Positions 1 through 8,063 of a stretch of DNA of 30,268 bases are shown piece by piece. The notes under the pieces were generated by a model. That model was not told the DNA's origin. It ran no database searches and saw only the letters and a list, made by a program, of their open reading frames with translations. The DNA lies in NCBI GenBank assembly GCA_034435435.1, contig DAOTXN010000086.1:1-30268 (forward strand). The letters run 5' to 3'. The position numbers were made by a program, and so were the translations under genes. Numbering within the stretch: the stretch's first letter is position 1; each line of letters begins with the position of its first letter. The stretch is from DAOTXN01 sp034435435 (GTDB lineage: Bacteria > Chloroflexota > Anaerolineae > S140-20).

Positions 1-1
1 T

Positions 2-124
2 CCCCTGTGCAAGTTGTCGTCTCATCTTGACTACGTTGGAGTATTCTGCATCACGACAATCGCGATTTGGCTTGAACAACGATTATGGCGTTTTCTGGAG
101 TGGAAGCAACTCACTATACCGTAA
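2..124 (+). CDS. possible C-terminal end of a membrane protein (partial, 5' cut)
   Basis: An open frame runs in from the window edge and stops at TAA 122-124. Its roughly 40 residues contain one hydrophobic stretch (YVGVFCITTIAIWLEQRL) followed by a basic, Trp-rich tail, as at the end of an ABC-2-type permease subunit. It would overlap the start of the next gene by 40 bases. That is plausible for transporter subunits, because partners of ABC-2/SpoIIM proteins are normally encoded just upstream. No motif can be seen in so short a piece, so the call rests on hydrophobicity and context only, and the frame may be chance. Confidence 0.3.
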   Translation, partial: PLCKLSSHLDYVGVFCITTIAIWLEQRLWRFLEWKQLTIP

Positions 125-1608
125 TTTCAGAGAGCGGGTTTGTACCTCAATCCACATGGCGCGAACAATTGGCGCCGGTTTGGGTCATCACCCGGCGCGA
201 AATCCGCGATACGCTGCGCGACTGGCGCCTGGTGGTCCCGATTACGCTGTTGACGCTCGTTTTCCCCATTCTGCTCAACTTTGCCGCCATCTTGATGTTG
301 CGCTGGGTACAGCAGTATCGCGCATCGGTCGTAGGTGAGCAGGCTATTCCTTTCATGCTGCTGGTGGTGGGCTTTTTCCCGATCTCGTTTTCTCTGGTCA
401 TCGCGCTAGAGACCTTTGTGGGCGAAAAGGAACGCAAGAGCCTAGAGCCGCTACTGGCCACTCCCCTATCGAATACTCAGCTTTACTTAGGCAAGACCCT
501 GGCAGCCCTCATCCCTCCGGTATTGGCCAGCTATTTGGGCATCGCGGTTTATTTGATAGCGCTCGTGTTTAGCGCCGACTTTCGCCCCTCGACCGTCGTC
601 GTCGTCCAACTGCTTCTGCTCACGCTGGCTGAAGCCCTGGTGATGGTTTCGGGCGCGGTCATCGTCTCCAGCCAGACCACCAGTGTGCGTGCGGCCAATC
701 TCCTGGCCAGCTTTATCATCTTGCCTATGGCTTTTCTGGTGCAGGGTGAAGCGGTCATCATGTTCTGGAGGCGTTACGAGGCGCTGTGGTTCGTCTTGCT
801 CGGATTGATCGTCGTTGACGTGATCCTGGTGCGCATGGGGGTGCGCATCTTTAACCGCGAAGAGCTTTTAGGCAGAGAAATCGACGCCCTCAATATTCGG
901 CGCAGTTGGCGCTTGTTCAAAGGATATTTGGTTGGCCCTCCTGCGACTGGCGCCGGGCTTCACTCGTACACAGGACGTTTATCACGCCTGTACCGGCGCG
1001 ACGTGCCTCAATTACTACGCCTGCACCGCGCCCCAATGATCGTCGTGCTGATTGGCGTGGCTGGCGGCGCCCTTTTGGGATGGATTTTCGCGGCGCTCTA
1101 CCCTTTGCCGGCGGGCGTGCTGGATCTATCTGGCATTCGACGGGAGACTTTTAGCTCATTTGAGGGCAACCGTGTCTTACCCTCGCTCTCTGTTTGGGGC
1201 ATCCTGGACAACAACGTGCGCTCGCTGTTGCTAGGGGTATGCCTGGGGATTTTTTCCTTTGGGGCGCTTTCTATCTTGCTCCTCATGGCCCCGGTTGCCA
1301 TCATCACCTTTTTGACGGCCCAGGTCGCTATGTCTGGATATAATCCCCTGGTCTTTGTTGGCGTGTTTATCCTGCCCCATGGGATAGTGGAACTGCCTGC
1401 CGCCATCATCGCTACCGCCGCCGCAGTGCGCCTGGGGATGTCGATCGTGGCGCCTCCCCCCCAAATGACGGTCAGCCAGAGCTGGCTACAGGCTCTGGCG
1501 CACCTGATCAAGCTGTTTGTGTTTGTGGTCCTGCCGTGCTTAATCGTCGCGGCGGTGATCGAAGTCTATATCACTCCGCAAATCGTCATCGCGGTTTATG
1601 CCCATTAG
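85..1608 (+). CDS. ABC-2 type permease fused to a SpoIIM (DUF95-like) domain
   Basis: A 507-residue integral membrane protein with two recognisable halves. Residues about 30-265 resemble ABC-2 (NatB-like) export permeases: a hydrophobic segment at about 50-75, then GEKERKSLEPLLATPLS, the typical cytoplasmic loop after the second membrane segment, followed by several further segments. Residues about 305-505 resemble the stage II sporulation protein M family, with ILPHGIVELPAAIIATA and a final segment ending IEVYITP, both typical of SpoIIM-like proteins outside sporulation. ATG 85 is the first start after the in-frame stop at 73-75; no clear ribosome binding site precedes it. The ATPase partner is expected upstream, outside the window. 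The stop codon overlaps the stop of the convergent gene by three bases. The transported substrate cannot be inferred. The fusion call is confident, the function is not. Confidence 0.85.
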   Translation: MAFSGVEATHYTVISESGFVPQSTWREQLAPVWVITRREIRDTLRDWRLVVPITLLTLVFPILLNFAAILMLRWVQQYRASVVGEQAIPFMLLVVGFFPISFSLVIALETFVGEKERKSLEPLLATPLSNTQLYLGKTLAALIPPVLASYLGIAVYLIALVFSADFRPSTVVVVQLLLLTLAEALVMVSGAVIVSSQTTSVRAANLLASFIILPMAFLVQGEAVIMFWRRYEALWFVLLGLIVVDVILVRMGVRIFNREELLGREIDALNIRRSWRLFKGYLVGPPATGAGLHSYTGRLSRLYRRDVPQLLRLHRAPMIVVLIGVAGGALLGWIFAALYPLPAGVLDLSGIRRETFSSFEGNRVLPSLSVWGILDNNVRSLLLGVCLGIFSFGALSILLLMAPVAIITFLTAQVAMSGYNPLVFVGVFILPHGIVELPAAIIATAAAVRLGMSIVAPPPQMTVSQSWLQALAHLIKLFVFVVLPCLIVAAVIEVYITPQIVIAVYAH

Positions 1609-1826
1609 GGCGCGTTGTCGTCGGGAATCCACTCACACGTGGCGTGCAAAAAACTGAACCCCCCCATCGGCGGGATCAATTCCTGCACTTCTGTGATGCG
1701 AAAACGATCCCCTGCCAGCTCGATCTGCTCCCCCACCACCGGCGATTTGTCTTCGTCGCGTGTGAGACCTGGGTGCTTTTTCCCTCGCACTTGGCCCCGG
1801 ACCATATAGCTGACTCGATAAATCAT
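1605..1826 (-). CDS. hypothetical protein, 73 aa
   Basis: A short reading frame beginning MIYRVSYMVRGQ. The start is chosen because AGGAG lies about 8 bases upstream of the ATG at 1826; the longer frame has no such signal. It follows the cyclic-nucleotide-binding gene with only 20 bases between them, so the two are probably one transcript. The sequence suggests a small beta-rich protein (alternating hydrophobic residues, VGEQIELAGDRFRITEVQEL) with one Cys near the end. It has no signal peptide or membrane segment. I do not recognise the family. Its stop TTA (1605-1607) overlaps the stop TAG (1606-1608) of the convergent permease. Confidence 0.7.
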   Translation of the reverse strand: MIYRVSYMVRGQVRGKKHPGLTRDEDKSPVVGEQIELAGDRFRITEVQELIPPMGGFSFLHATCEWIPDDNAP

Positions 1827-1846
1827 CGCGTTGCTCCTGTGTCTGG

Positions 1847-2299
1847 CTATCGGCCGGCGCCCATTTGCTCGGCGATATTGGCGTAGCGCAACTTGAGTGA
1901 CATTTCGGCGGCCAGATTGCGCATCACGACAAACCCGATGTGATTGTCCCGCTCGCACAACTCCAAAAAAGTCTGGTGCGGAATGGCATACAAAATCGTG
2001 TCCTCGTTCACAGCCTTTACCGTAGCCGATCGTGCGCCCCGGTCCACCAGCGTCATTTCACCTACCACCTGGCCCGCCCCCAGGTTAACAATCGGCGTGC
2101 TGGTCCCCGCGGTCGAGAGCGACACCTCTACCATCCCCTGGCCGATGATGAACAGCTCGCGGGTAGTTTCACCTGCGCTCAATATCGTCTCACCCGGCTG
2201 AAAGGTTTTGGGCTGGCACAGCGCGGCCACGCGTTCCAACTCGTCCTGCGCCAGACCGACGAAAATCTGCGCGCGCATTAACGACTCAACCAGTGACAT
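1847..2299 (-). CDS. single-domain cyclic nucleotide-binding (Crp/cNMP-type) protein
   Basis: A 150-residue protein that is essentially one cNMP-binding beta-roll. It begins MSLVESLMRAQIFVGLAQDELERVA, continues with FQPGETILSAGE and ELFIIGQGMVEVSL, and has the phosphate-binding-cassette region GQVVGEMTLVDRGARSATVKA. The C-terminus is a helix (LAAEMSLKLRYANIAEQM) with no room for a helix-turn-helix, so unlike Crp it should not bind DNA itself. The family usually acts as a sensory or docking module. The ATG at 2299 is preceded by GGGAGG at good spacing, which is why I prefer it to the longer frame. It is first in a two-gene minus-strand unit, divergent from lon. Confidence 0.85.
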   Translation of the reverse strand: MSLVESLMRAQIFVGLAQDELERVAALCQPKTFQPGETILSAGETTRELFIIGQGMVEVSLSTAGTSTPIVNLGAGQVVGEMTLVDRGARSATVKAVNEDTILYAIPHQTFLELCERDNHIGFVVMRNLAAEMSLKLRYANIAEQMGAGR

Positions 2300-2365
2300 G
2301 CATTGCCTCCCTTCCACTACACTTGATACCACCAAGACAAGAGGGCCGATATTGGCCGTGGCCGG

Positions 2366-2426
2366 ACGTCCACTGATCACGTCCACTGCAAATCTGCAAA
2401 ACACCTGATCGTGTCTTGGCGCCAAG
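2366..2426. promoter_or_regulatory. candidate operator region between cNMP gene and lon
   Basis: The divergent intergenic region contains a direct repeat, ACGTCCACTG at 2366-2375 and again at 2379-2388 (13-base period), and a perfect 12-bp palindrome CTTGGCGCCAAG at 2415-2426. Neither matches CIRCE or HAIR heat-shock operators that I know. They could be binding sites for a regulator of either gene. This is inferred from symmetry and position only. Confidence 0.35.
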
Positions 2427-2476
2427 GATCACATCCACCCATGATTGTAACCCTGGCAGAGATTCTGGTCAAGTGT

Positions 2477-2504
2477 TTGAAAGATTGCCCAAGTATGGTA
2501 CAAT
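2477..2504 (+). promoter_or_regulatory. sigma70-type promoter of lon
   Basis: TTGAAA (2477-2482) and TACAAT (2499-2504) are separated by 16 bases, about 55 bases before the chosen lon start. Both hexamers are close to consensus, and TACAAT recurs as the -10 element in two other promoters of this window. Confidence 0.6.
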
Positions 2505-2558
2505 GGTCGGCGGATGATGAATAATGTGTTAAAATGCCAGGAGAACCAAGGGAGACAA

Positions 2559-5162
2559 ATGTCGGACACCGAACCCACTCAAGAGACACAGGTGACTAAA
2601 CAGGAGACAGAAGAGCAGGCCCTCCCCATCGCAACGGTGAGGGGGCGTGATACGCCAGAGGTAGAAGACGCCGAAGAACCCGCCCTCATCGAGATTCCCG
2701 ACGTCATCCCCATCTTGCCTTTACGTGGCGTGGTGGTTTATCCGCTCACCGCCCAACCTTTGAGCGTCGGTCAACCCCGCTCGGTGCGCCTGGTAGATGA
2801 CGCTGTAGGCGCTCGGATGACCATTGGCCTGGTAGCCAGCCAAGACCCCGAACTGGAAGAGCCGATGCCCAAAGATACCTTTATGATGGGCACAGCCGCT
2901 GCCATCCATCGGCTATTCAAAGCTCCCGATGGCACCATCCGGCTGATCGTGCAGGGACTGGAGCGCATCCGCATCCTCGAATACGTCGGGACGGAGCCTT
3001 ATCTCAGGGCGCGGGTAGAGGTAGCCCCCGACATCACTGAAAAGACCACCGAAATCGAGGCCTTGCGACGCAACATCGGCGAGGGCTTTCGCCAGGTGGT
3101 CTCGTTGGTGCCCAGTATCCCCGACGAATTGATGATGATCACCATCAACGTCGAAGATCCGCGCCAACTGATCTACACCGTGGCTAATTATATCCGTATG
3201 GAGCTGCGAGACGCCCAAGACATCCTCGAATTGGACAGCGTCACCGACAAAGGGCGCCGGCTCATGTCCATTCTGACCAAAGAGATCGAAGTGCTGGAGC
3301 TAGGGCGCAAGATCCAGACCGAAGCCCAGTCGGAAATGGAAAAGGTGCAGCGCGAATTTTTCCTGCGCGAACAACTCAAAGCCATCCAGCGCGAGCTGGG
3401 CGAAGGAGATGAACAACAACTCGAGGTCGAAGAATTTCGCCAAAAGATCCAAGAGAGCGGCATGCCCGAAGAGGCCGAAAAAGAGGCCCGGCGTGAATTG
3501 GACCGTCTCTCCAAACTGCCCACCGCCGCTGCCGAGTATGGCGTCATCCGCACCTATTTGGATTGGTTGACCAGTCTACCCTGGAAGGTGAGCACCGCCG
3601 ACAACTTGGACGTTGGGCACGCCCGGGTGGTCCTAGACGAAGACCACTATGACCTGGAAGACATCAAAAAGCGCATTCTGGAATATCTGGCCGTGCGCAA
3701 GTTGCGCCAGGAGCGGACATCCGAGCGCGAGCAACAAGAATTCACCGACTTTATTAGGCGTGAGCGCGAAGGCGTGATTTTATGTTTCGTCGGACCGCCG
3801 GGCGTGGGCAAGACCAGCCTGGGGCAATCCATCGCGCGGGCCTTGGGGCGCAAGTTCATCCGTATGTCGCTGGGCGGTGTGCGCGACGAAGCCGAGATTC
3901 GCGGCCATCGCCGCACCTACATCGGCTCCATGCCGGGGCGAATTATGCAGGCGCTGCGGCGCGTAGGCAGCAACAACCCCGTCTTTATGCTGGACGAGGT
4001 GGACAAGATGGGTATGGACTTTCGCGGCGACCCATCTTCGGCGTTGCTGGAAGTGCTCGATCCAGAGCAAAATCGCGAGTTCCGCGATCATTACCTGGAC
4101 GTGCCTTTTGATTTGTCGCAGGTGATGTTCGTCACCACCGCCAATCTGCTTGACCCCATCCCCGGCCCCTTGCGCGACCGCATGGAGATTCTCACCCTAT
4201 CGGGCTATACCGAGGGTGAAAAAATACGCATCGCCGAGGGTTATCTCATCCCCCGCCAGCGGCGTGAAAACGGGCTGCGTCAAGACGAAGTCACTTTCTC
4301 TGAGGTCGCCCTGCGCCAGATCATCCGAGATTATACACGCGAGGCTGGCGTGCGCGGGCTAGAACGCCAGATTGGGCGCGTGTGTCGCAAAGTCGCCACC
4401 CACGTGGCCGAAGGAACCATTGACGGTACCATCGCCGTTGACGCCGACGACCTGTACGATTATCTGGGCCGGCAGATCTTTTACCCCGAGACAGCCGAGC
4501 GCACCGAGATACCTGGCGTCGCCACCGGTCTGGGGTGGACGCCTTTTGGCGGCGACATCATGTTCTTCGAAGCCACCCGCATGCCTGGCAGCAAAGGCTT
4601 TACCGTCACCGGCAAATTGGGCGAAGTGATGAAAGAGTCGGCCTTTGCTGCTCGCAGCTACGTGCGCGCCAAAGCCGACGAGTTGGGTATCCCGGTCGAG
4701 ATTTTTAACAAATCGGACCTCCACCTGCATGTACCGGCCGGAGCCATTCCCAAGGACGGCCCCTCGGCCGGCGTTACGATTGCCACGGCCCTGGTTTCGC
4801 TGCTCACCGGGCGCTGTGTGCGCGACGACGTGGGTATGACCGGCGAGATCACTCTGCGCGGCCAGGTCTTGCCGGTCGGCGGCATCAAAGAAAAAGTGTT
4901 GGCCGCTCACCGCGCCGGACTCAAAACGATTATCTTGCCCAAACGTAACGAAAAAGACTTGGAGGATGTTCCCGAAGAGGTCCGAGGACAAATGGAGTTT
5001 ATCCTGGTGGACCAGATCGACCAGGTCTTCCAGGCCGCCTTGTGTGATCCACTGCCTGGTTGGCAGGAAAAGATACAGGAGGCCGTGCGCGACAATGGCC
5101 ATGCTCAACAAGAAACTCAGATCACCGCAGAAGAGAGTGGGGGGGAGGAGGCGACAACGTGA
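2559..5162 (+). CDS. lon: ATP-dependent protease La (Lon)
   Basis: An 867-residue LonA protease, which unfolds and degrades damaged and regulatory proteins in the cytoplasm as a hexamer. The N-terminal substrate-binding domain begins near residue 48 (IPILPLRGVVVYP). The AAA module has Walker A GPPGVGKTS at 412-420 and a Walker B region VFMLDEVDKM. The protease domain carries the Ser-Lys dyad: Ser736 in PKDGPSAGVT and Lys779 in GGIKEKVLAAHRAG. The N-terminus has an acidic, poorly conserved extension of about 45 residues, as in several phyla. I chose ATG 2559 because GGGAG lies just upstream; an in-frame ATG at 2514 has no such signal. The stop overlaps the GTG start of the response-regulator gene. 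All expected catalytic residues are present. Confidence 0.97.
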   Translation: MSDTEPTQETQVTKQETEEQALPIATVRGRDTPEVEDAEEPALIEIPDVIPILPLRGVVVYPLTAQPLSVGQPRSVRLVDDAVGARMTIGLVASQDPELEEPMPKDTFMMGTAAAIHRLFKAPDGTIRLIVQGLERIRILEYVGTEPYLRARVEVAPDITEKTTEIEALRRNIGEGFRQVVSLVPSIPDELMMITINVEDPRQLIYTVANYIRMELRDAQDILELDSVTDKGRRLMSILTKEIEVLELGRKIQTEAQSEMEKVQREFFLREQLKAIQRELGEGDEQQLEVEEFRQKIQESGMPEEAEKEARRELDRLSKLPTAAAEYGVIRTYLDWLTSLPWKVSTADNLDVGHARVVLDEDHYDLEDIKKRILEYLAVRKLRQERTSEREQQEFTDFIRREREGVILCFVGPPGVGKTSLGQSIARALGRKFIRMSLGGVRDEAEIRGHRRTYIGSMPGRIMQALRRVGSNNPVFMLDEVDKMGMDFRGDPSSALLEVLDPEQNREFRDHYLDVPFDLSQVMFVTTANLLDPIPGPLRDRMEILTLSGYTEGEKIRIAEGYLIPRQRRENGLRQDEVTFSEVALRQIIRDYTREAGVRGLERQIGRVCRKVATHVAEGTIDGTIAVDADDLYDYLGRQIFYPETAERTEIPGVATGLGWTPFGGDIMFFEATRMPGSKGFTVTGKLGEVMKESAFAARSYVRAKADELGIPVEIFNKSDLHLHVPAGAIPKDGPSAGVTIATALVSLLTGRCVRDDVGMTGEITLRGQVLPVGGIKEKVLAAHRAGLKTIILPKRNEKDLEDVPEEVRGQMEFILVDQIDQVFQAALCDPLPGWQEKIQEAVRDNGHAQQETQITAEESGGEEATT

Positions 5163-5515
5163 CCAAAATTCTCATCGTCGAAGACGATCGGTCTACGACC
5201 GGTCTGTTGAAAACCGTTTTTCAGATGGAAGGGTTCAAAACCAGCGTGTGCCCCGACCCGACCCGCGTACTTCAGGTGGTGCGCGAGGAACAACCCGACG
5301 TCGTGCTAATGGACTTTCATCTGGCCGAGACGCAGAGTTTGCCCATCCTGCGCGAGATAAAACAGGATCCGAATTTGAAAGGCATTCCGGTGGTGATGAC
5401 TTCGGGTCTGGACCGCAGCCTGGAATGCAAACAGGCGGGGGCGGCCAGCTTTATACTCAAGCCTTTCCGCCCTGCTGCGCTGGTGTCCGAAGTTCGGGCC
5501 GTGTTGGACGAGTAG
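5159..5515 (+). CDS. stand-alone response regulator receiver domain
   Basis: A 118-residue CheY-like protein with no output domain. The acidic pocket is E8/D9/D10 (VEDD), the phosphoacceptor is Asp52 (VLMDFHL), the switch Thr81 lies in MTSG and the conserved Lys101 in LKPF, so phosphorylation should be intact. It starts with GTG overlapping the lon stop (GTGA), with GGAGG just upstream, so it is translationally coupled to lon. No histidine kinase is encoded nearby. The role is unknown; a phosphorylation-dependent adaptor for Lon or for the downstream PHP protein is possible but is only suggested by position. Confidence 0.9.
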   Translation: MTKILIVEDDRSTTGLLKTVFQMEGFKTSVCPDPTRVLQVVREEQPDVVLMDFHLAETQSLPILREIKQDPNLKGIPVVMTSGLDRSLECKQAGAASFILKPFRPAALVSEVRAVLDE

Positions 5516-5538
5516 AAAGGAGTTAAAACCCCATACAA

Positions 5539-7275
5539 ATGAGTAAAAAGCGTAGCCAAAAGCCCGGGCAGTGGCGGCGCGCCGACCTGCACCTGCACAC
5601 TCGGGCTTCGTCAGACTTTGAAGAGCCGGAACGCAGCTATTTGGAAGTTTTGCAGCAGGCGGAAAGCCGCGGTCTGGACATCATTGCCTTTACCGACCAC
5701 AACACAGTGGCCGGCTATCGGTCGATGCGCGAAGAAATCGAGCAATTGGAATTTTTGGAACGTCTGGGACGCCTGCATCCCGACGAATCGCAACGTTTGG
5801 ATGAATACCGCCGCCTATTGGACAAAATCCTGGTCCTGCCCGGATTTGAATTCACGGCCACTTTTGGTTTTCACGTTCTGGCGATTTTTTCCGACGCCAC
5901 GCCCGTCCGCGAGATTGAATATATTTTGCTCGAATTGAATATTCCATCCAGCAAGCTCAACGACGGTAGCATGGAAGTCGGCGCGACTGCCGATGTGCTC
6001 ACCGCCTACCGGGTGATCGACCAGGCTGGAGGCATTGTCATCGCCGCCCACGCCAACTCGTCCCACGGCGTGGCCATGCGCGGCTTTGATTTTGGCGGCC
6101 AGACCCGTATCGCCTACACCCAGGACCTTCATTTGCACGCGCTCGAAGTGACCGATCTGGAAAAGAAGGGGGGGCGCACCACGGCCCAGTTTTTCAGCGG
6201 CTCCAAACCGGAATATCCGCGCCGCATGCGCTGCATTCAGGGCTCGGACGGCCACCGACTGATACGCGACCCTAAAAACCCCAAGCGGCTCGGCGTTGGC
6301 GAGCGGGTGACAGAATTTTTGCTCGAAGAGGTCAGCTTTGAGGCGTTGCGCGATTTATTTCTGGGCGACGATTTTGCCCGCAGCCGGCCCTATCGAGCCA
6401 CCCATGCCCCCTTTGACCACATCCGGGCGGCCCGCGAAGAGGGCGACAACATTGTGCAGGCCTTTCACGAAGGCTATACCCGGCGGGGCGGGCGGCTGTA
6501 CGCTATCGTGGCCGACGTGTGCGCCCTGGCTAACACCAACGGCGGGACCATTTACGTGGGCCTGCCGGCAGATCCAAAAAAGAAGGCCGCCGGTGTGAGC
6601 GACCCATCGGCTGCAATGGAGCTCATCCGAGGCGAGATCGAGGAAAAAATTACCCCGCTGATCGAAGTTGCCATCGACGTGCAAGAGACCGAAGGCATCA
6701 AGGTCGTGCGGCTGGTCGTGCCTCGGGGCGACGACCCGCCCTACGCCATCGACGACAACCGCATCTATGTGCGCGATGAGGCCGAGACCAGTCTGGCCGT
6801 GCGCGACGAAATCGTGCAACTGGTGCGTCGCGGGCCGGGTATGACCCAGGCGCCGCCCATGGCAACCGCGCAGGCAGAAGTAGCGGCCGGCATGGTCGAA
6901 CCGCCCCGCACCGGCGTGGAGATCATCGCCAGTCAGGAACGGCAAGGCACGGTTTATCACACCATGCGCGACCTGCGCAACGGCAACGTGGTCAAAAACG
7001 TCACCCGCAAGTCGGCCCGCCGGCTGTGGCACTATGCCATCGCCCAGCGCGAGGCCCGCCCGGTCGCCGCCGAACAGGTGCAATGGCGCGGCGACATCGG
7101 GCTACTGCAAACGCGCAAACACCGTGGTCAGGTGATGTATGACCTGGTGCAGCGGGAGAACGGGGGATTGCGCGTGTACTATGGCGTTACCGAAGCCGGC
7201 CTGCACGGCGAGTGGCAACAGTTGGTGGATGGCGAAGGGCTTGAAGGAGGAGATTATGGCGGAAAGAGTGTCTGA
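5539..7275 (+). CDS. PHP-domain phosphoesterase fused to an AlbA_2 (Schlafen-like) DNA-binding domain
   Basis: A 578-residue protein. The N-terminal PHP metallo-phosphoesterase fold shows its metal ligands: ADLHLHT (H18, H20), FTDHN (D53, H54), VLPGFEF, AAHANSSHG, and GSDGHR near residue 238. Residues about 300-435 match the AlbA_2/Schlafen-type putative nucleic-acid-binding module (ADVCALANTNGGTIYVGL and RIYVRDEAE). The last 110 residues form a separate module of unknown type. PHP domains hydrolyse phosphate esters, and with an AlbA-like partner a nucleic-acid substrate is reasonable but inferred. AAAGGAG precedes the ATG at the rather long distance of 16 bases. The gene overlaps the next one by 20 bases, so it is probably translated with the toxin-antitoxin-like pair. 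Confidence 0.85.
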   Translation: MSKKRSQKPGQWRRADLHLHTRASSDFEEPERSYLEVLQQAESRGLDIIAFTDHNTVAGYRSMREEIEQLEFLERLGRLHPDESQRLDEYRRLLDKILVLPGFEFTATFGFHVLAIFSDATPVREIEYILLELNIPSSKLNDGSMEVGATADVLTAYRVIDQAGGIVIAAHANSSHGVAMRGFDFGGQTRIAYTQDLHLHALEVTDLEKKGGRTTAQFFSGSKPEYPRRMRCIQGSDGHRLIRDPKNPKRLGVGERVTEFLLEEVSFEALRDLFLGDDFARSRPYRATHAPFDHIRAAREEGDNIVQAFHEGYTRRGGRLYAIVADVCALANTNGGTIYVGLPADPKKKAAGVSDPSAAMELIRGEIEEKITPLIEVAIDVQETEGIKVVRLVVPRGDDPPYAIDDNRIYVRDEAETSLAVRDEIVQLVRRGPGMTQAPPMATAQAEVAAGMVEPPRTGVEIIASQERQGTVYHTMRDLRNGNVVKNVTRKSARRLWHYAIAQREARPVAAEQVQWRGDIGLLQTRKHRGQVMYDLVQRENGGLRVYYGVTEAGLHGEWQQLVDGEGLEGGDYGGKSV

Positions 7276-7561
7276 ACGAATCGGCCATCTGATCGCCCGG
7301 CTAGAACCGGAGCAGGACATAAACAGCACCCTGGAACGACTGCTCGAAAACGAACTGATCCGCCGGCTCAATCGCTACCAGCTCACAGATCGAACCCTGG
7401 GCCGCAAGTATAACATGTCCTTCTCTGAATTCACAGCGCAGCGAGTTGTTGAACAACAGAGTTATTCATTTGAGGTCGAGTCAGATTTTTGGGACTGGGA
7501 AATGGCGCAGGACGGGATTGAAACCGTTGAGGCCATGTTGTCCGATTTGAGAGACAAGTAG
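7256..7561 (+). CDS. putative antitoxin-like small protein
   Basis: A 101-residue acidic, helical protein starting inside the end of the PHP-AlbA gene. GGAGGAG 4 bases before ATG 7256 fixes the start. It has a predicted helical N-terminal half (LIARLEPEQDINSTLERLLENEL) and then RKYNMSFSEFTAQRVVEQQSYSFEVESDFWDWEMA. That pattern (a KYxMSFxEF segment followed by an acidic, aromatic E-x-D-x-x-x-W-E segment) is one I associate with small proteins encoded before TumE/DUF6516-like toxins. There is no visible helix-turn-helix. Two bases separate it from the next gene. The antitoxin role is an inference from gene order, size and charge. Confidence 0.6.
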   Translation: MAERVSERIGHLIARLEPEQDINSTLERLLENELIRRLNRYQLTDRTLGRKYNMSFSEFTAQRVVEQQSYSFEVESDFWDWEMAQDGIETVEAMLSDLRDK

Positions 7562-7563
7562 TC

Positions 7564-7917
7564 GTGAGGATTGACGACCGAATTCGTGAGATTGAGGAGG
7601 CGGCGCGTCGCTTTGTTTTTGTGCGCCAAATCGTCCGGGTGGACGAGACGTACTATTCGGTCAAATTTCGCCTGTACATTGAACCAGACCTGTATGCCCA
7701 ACTCTATTTCAACGAGCGCAGCGGCACAGTTGGCCTGGCGCTGGTTTACCAGGGGCAACGCCTGTACGGGCGCGATTGCGAGACCGGTCGTTGGCATCGG
7801 CATCCTGCGGATGACCCCGCCGCGCACGACGTTTCACCCGAGGGAACGCGGCCTATTGACGTTCAAGAGTTTCTGGCCGAGGTTCAAGAGGTCCTGATTC
7901 AGACCGGTCTTATCTAG
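7564..7917 (+). CDS. putative TumE-like (DUF6516-type) toxin component
   Basis: A 117-residue protein starting with GTG two bases after the previous stop. The sequence has alternating beta strands (YYSVKFRLYIEPDLYAQLYFNE, GTVGLALVYQGQRLYGRD) and a GRWHRHPADDPAAHD segment. It closes with a helix (VQEFLAEVQEVL). The strand-rich core, the His-rich W-H-x-H-P segment and the closing helix resemble the TumE family of toxin-antitoxin toxins as I remember it. Length and gene order, small acidic partner first, also fit. No catalytic residue assignment can be made. It could instead be a conserved accessory protein of the PHP-AlbA enzyme. Confidence 0.5.
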   Translation: MRIDDRIREIEEAARRFVFVRQIVRVDETYYSVKFRLYIEPDLYAQLYFNERSGTVGLALVYQGQRLYGRDCETGRWHRHPADDPAAHDVSPEGTRPIDVQEFLAEVQEVLIQTGLI

Positions 7918-7951
7918 GACCTGAACAGTGAAGTCCTTGCTCTTTGAGCAG

Positions 7952-8021
7952 GGATTCGGACAGGATTTGCAGGATTAACAAGACTCCGCCCTTCGTCCTG
8001 TCAATTCTGTAAATCCTGTCG
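7952..8021. repeat. inverted 9-nt-period repeat (CAGGATTTG / ATCCTGTNA type)
   Basis: Left arm: 9-base words CAGGATTTG (7961), CAGGATTAA (7970), then CAAGA. Right arm: GTCCTGTCA (7995), ATTCTGTAA (8004), ATCCTGTCG (8013). The arms are imperfect reverse complements around a loop of about 12 bases, so the transcript can fold into a long hairpin. A second copy of the same family lies at 22907-22971. The element fills the gap between the TumE-like gene and the mogA-like gene. There is no T-tract, so it is not an ordinary terminator. Confidence 0.8.
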
Positions 8022-8063
8022 AACCTATCCAGTTCCGGCTTGTCCGGGTTAGGATATGCTGTT

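Noticed and set aside
27..338. Open frame of 103 codons at the left end
   Set aside because: It lies in another frame over the well-supported ABC-2/SpoIIM gene, and its translation shows no membrane or domain pattern.
1605..1958. 117-codon form of the small protein after the cNMP gene
   Set aside because: The N-terminal extension overlaps the cNMP gene and looks like noncoding Arg-rich translation; the internal ATG at 1826 has a good ribosome binding site.
7952..8021. Riboswitch or rho-independent terminator before the mogA-like gene
   Set aside because: The hairpin is made of dispersed 9-nt repeats that recur at an unrelated locus and has no T-tract; it does not match the Moco riboswitch arrangement that I know.
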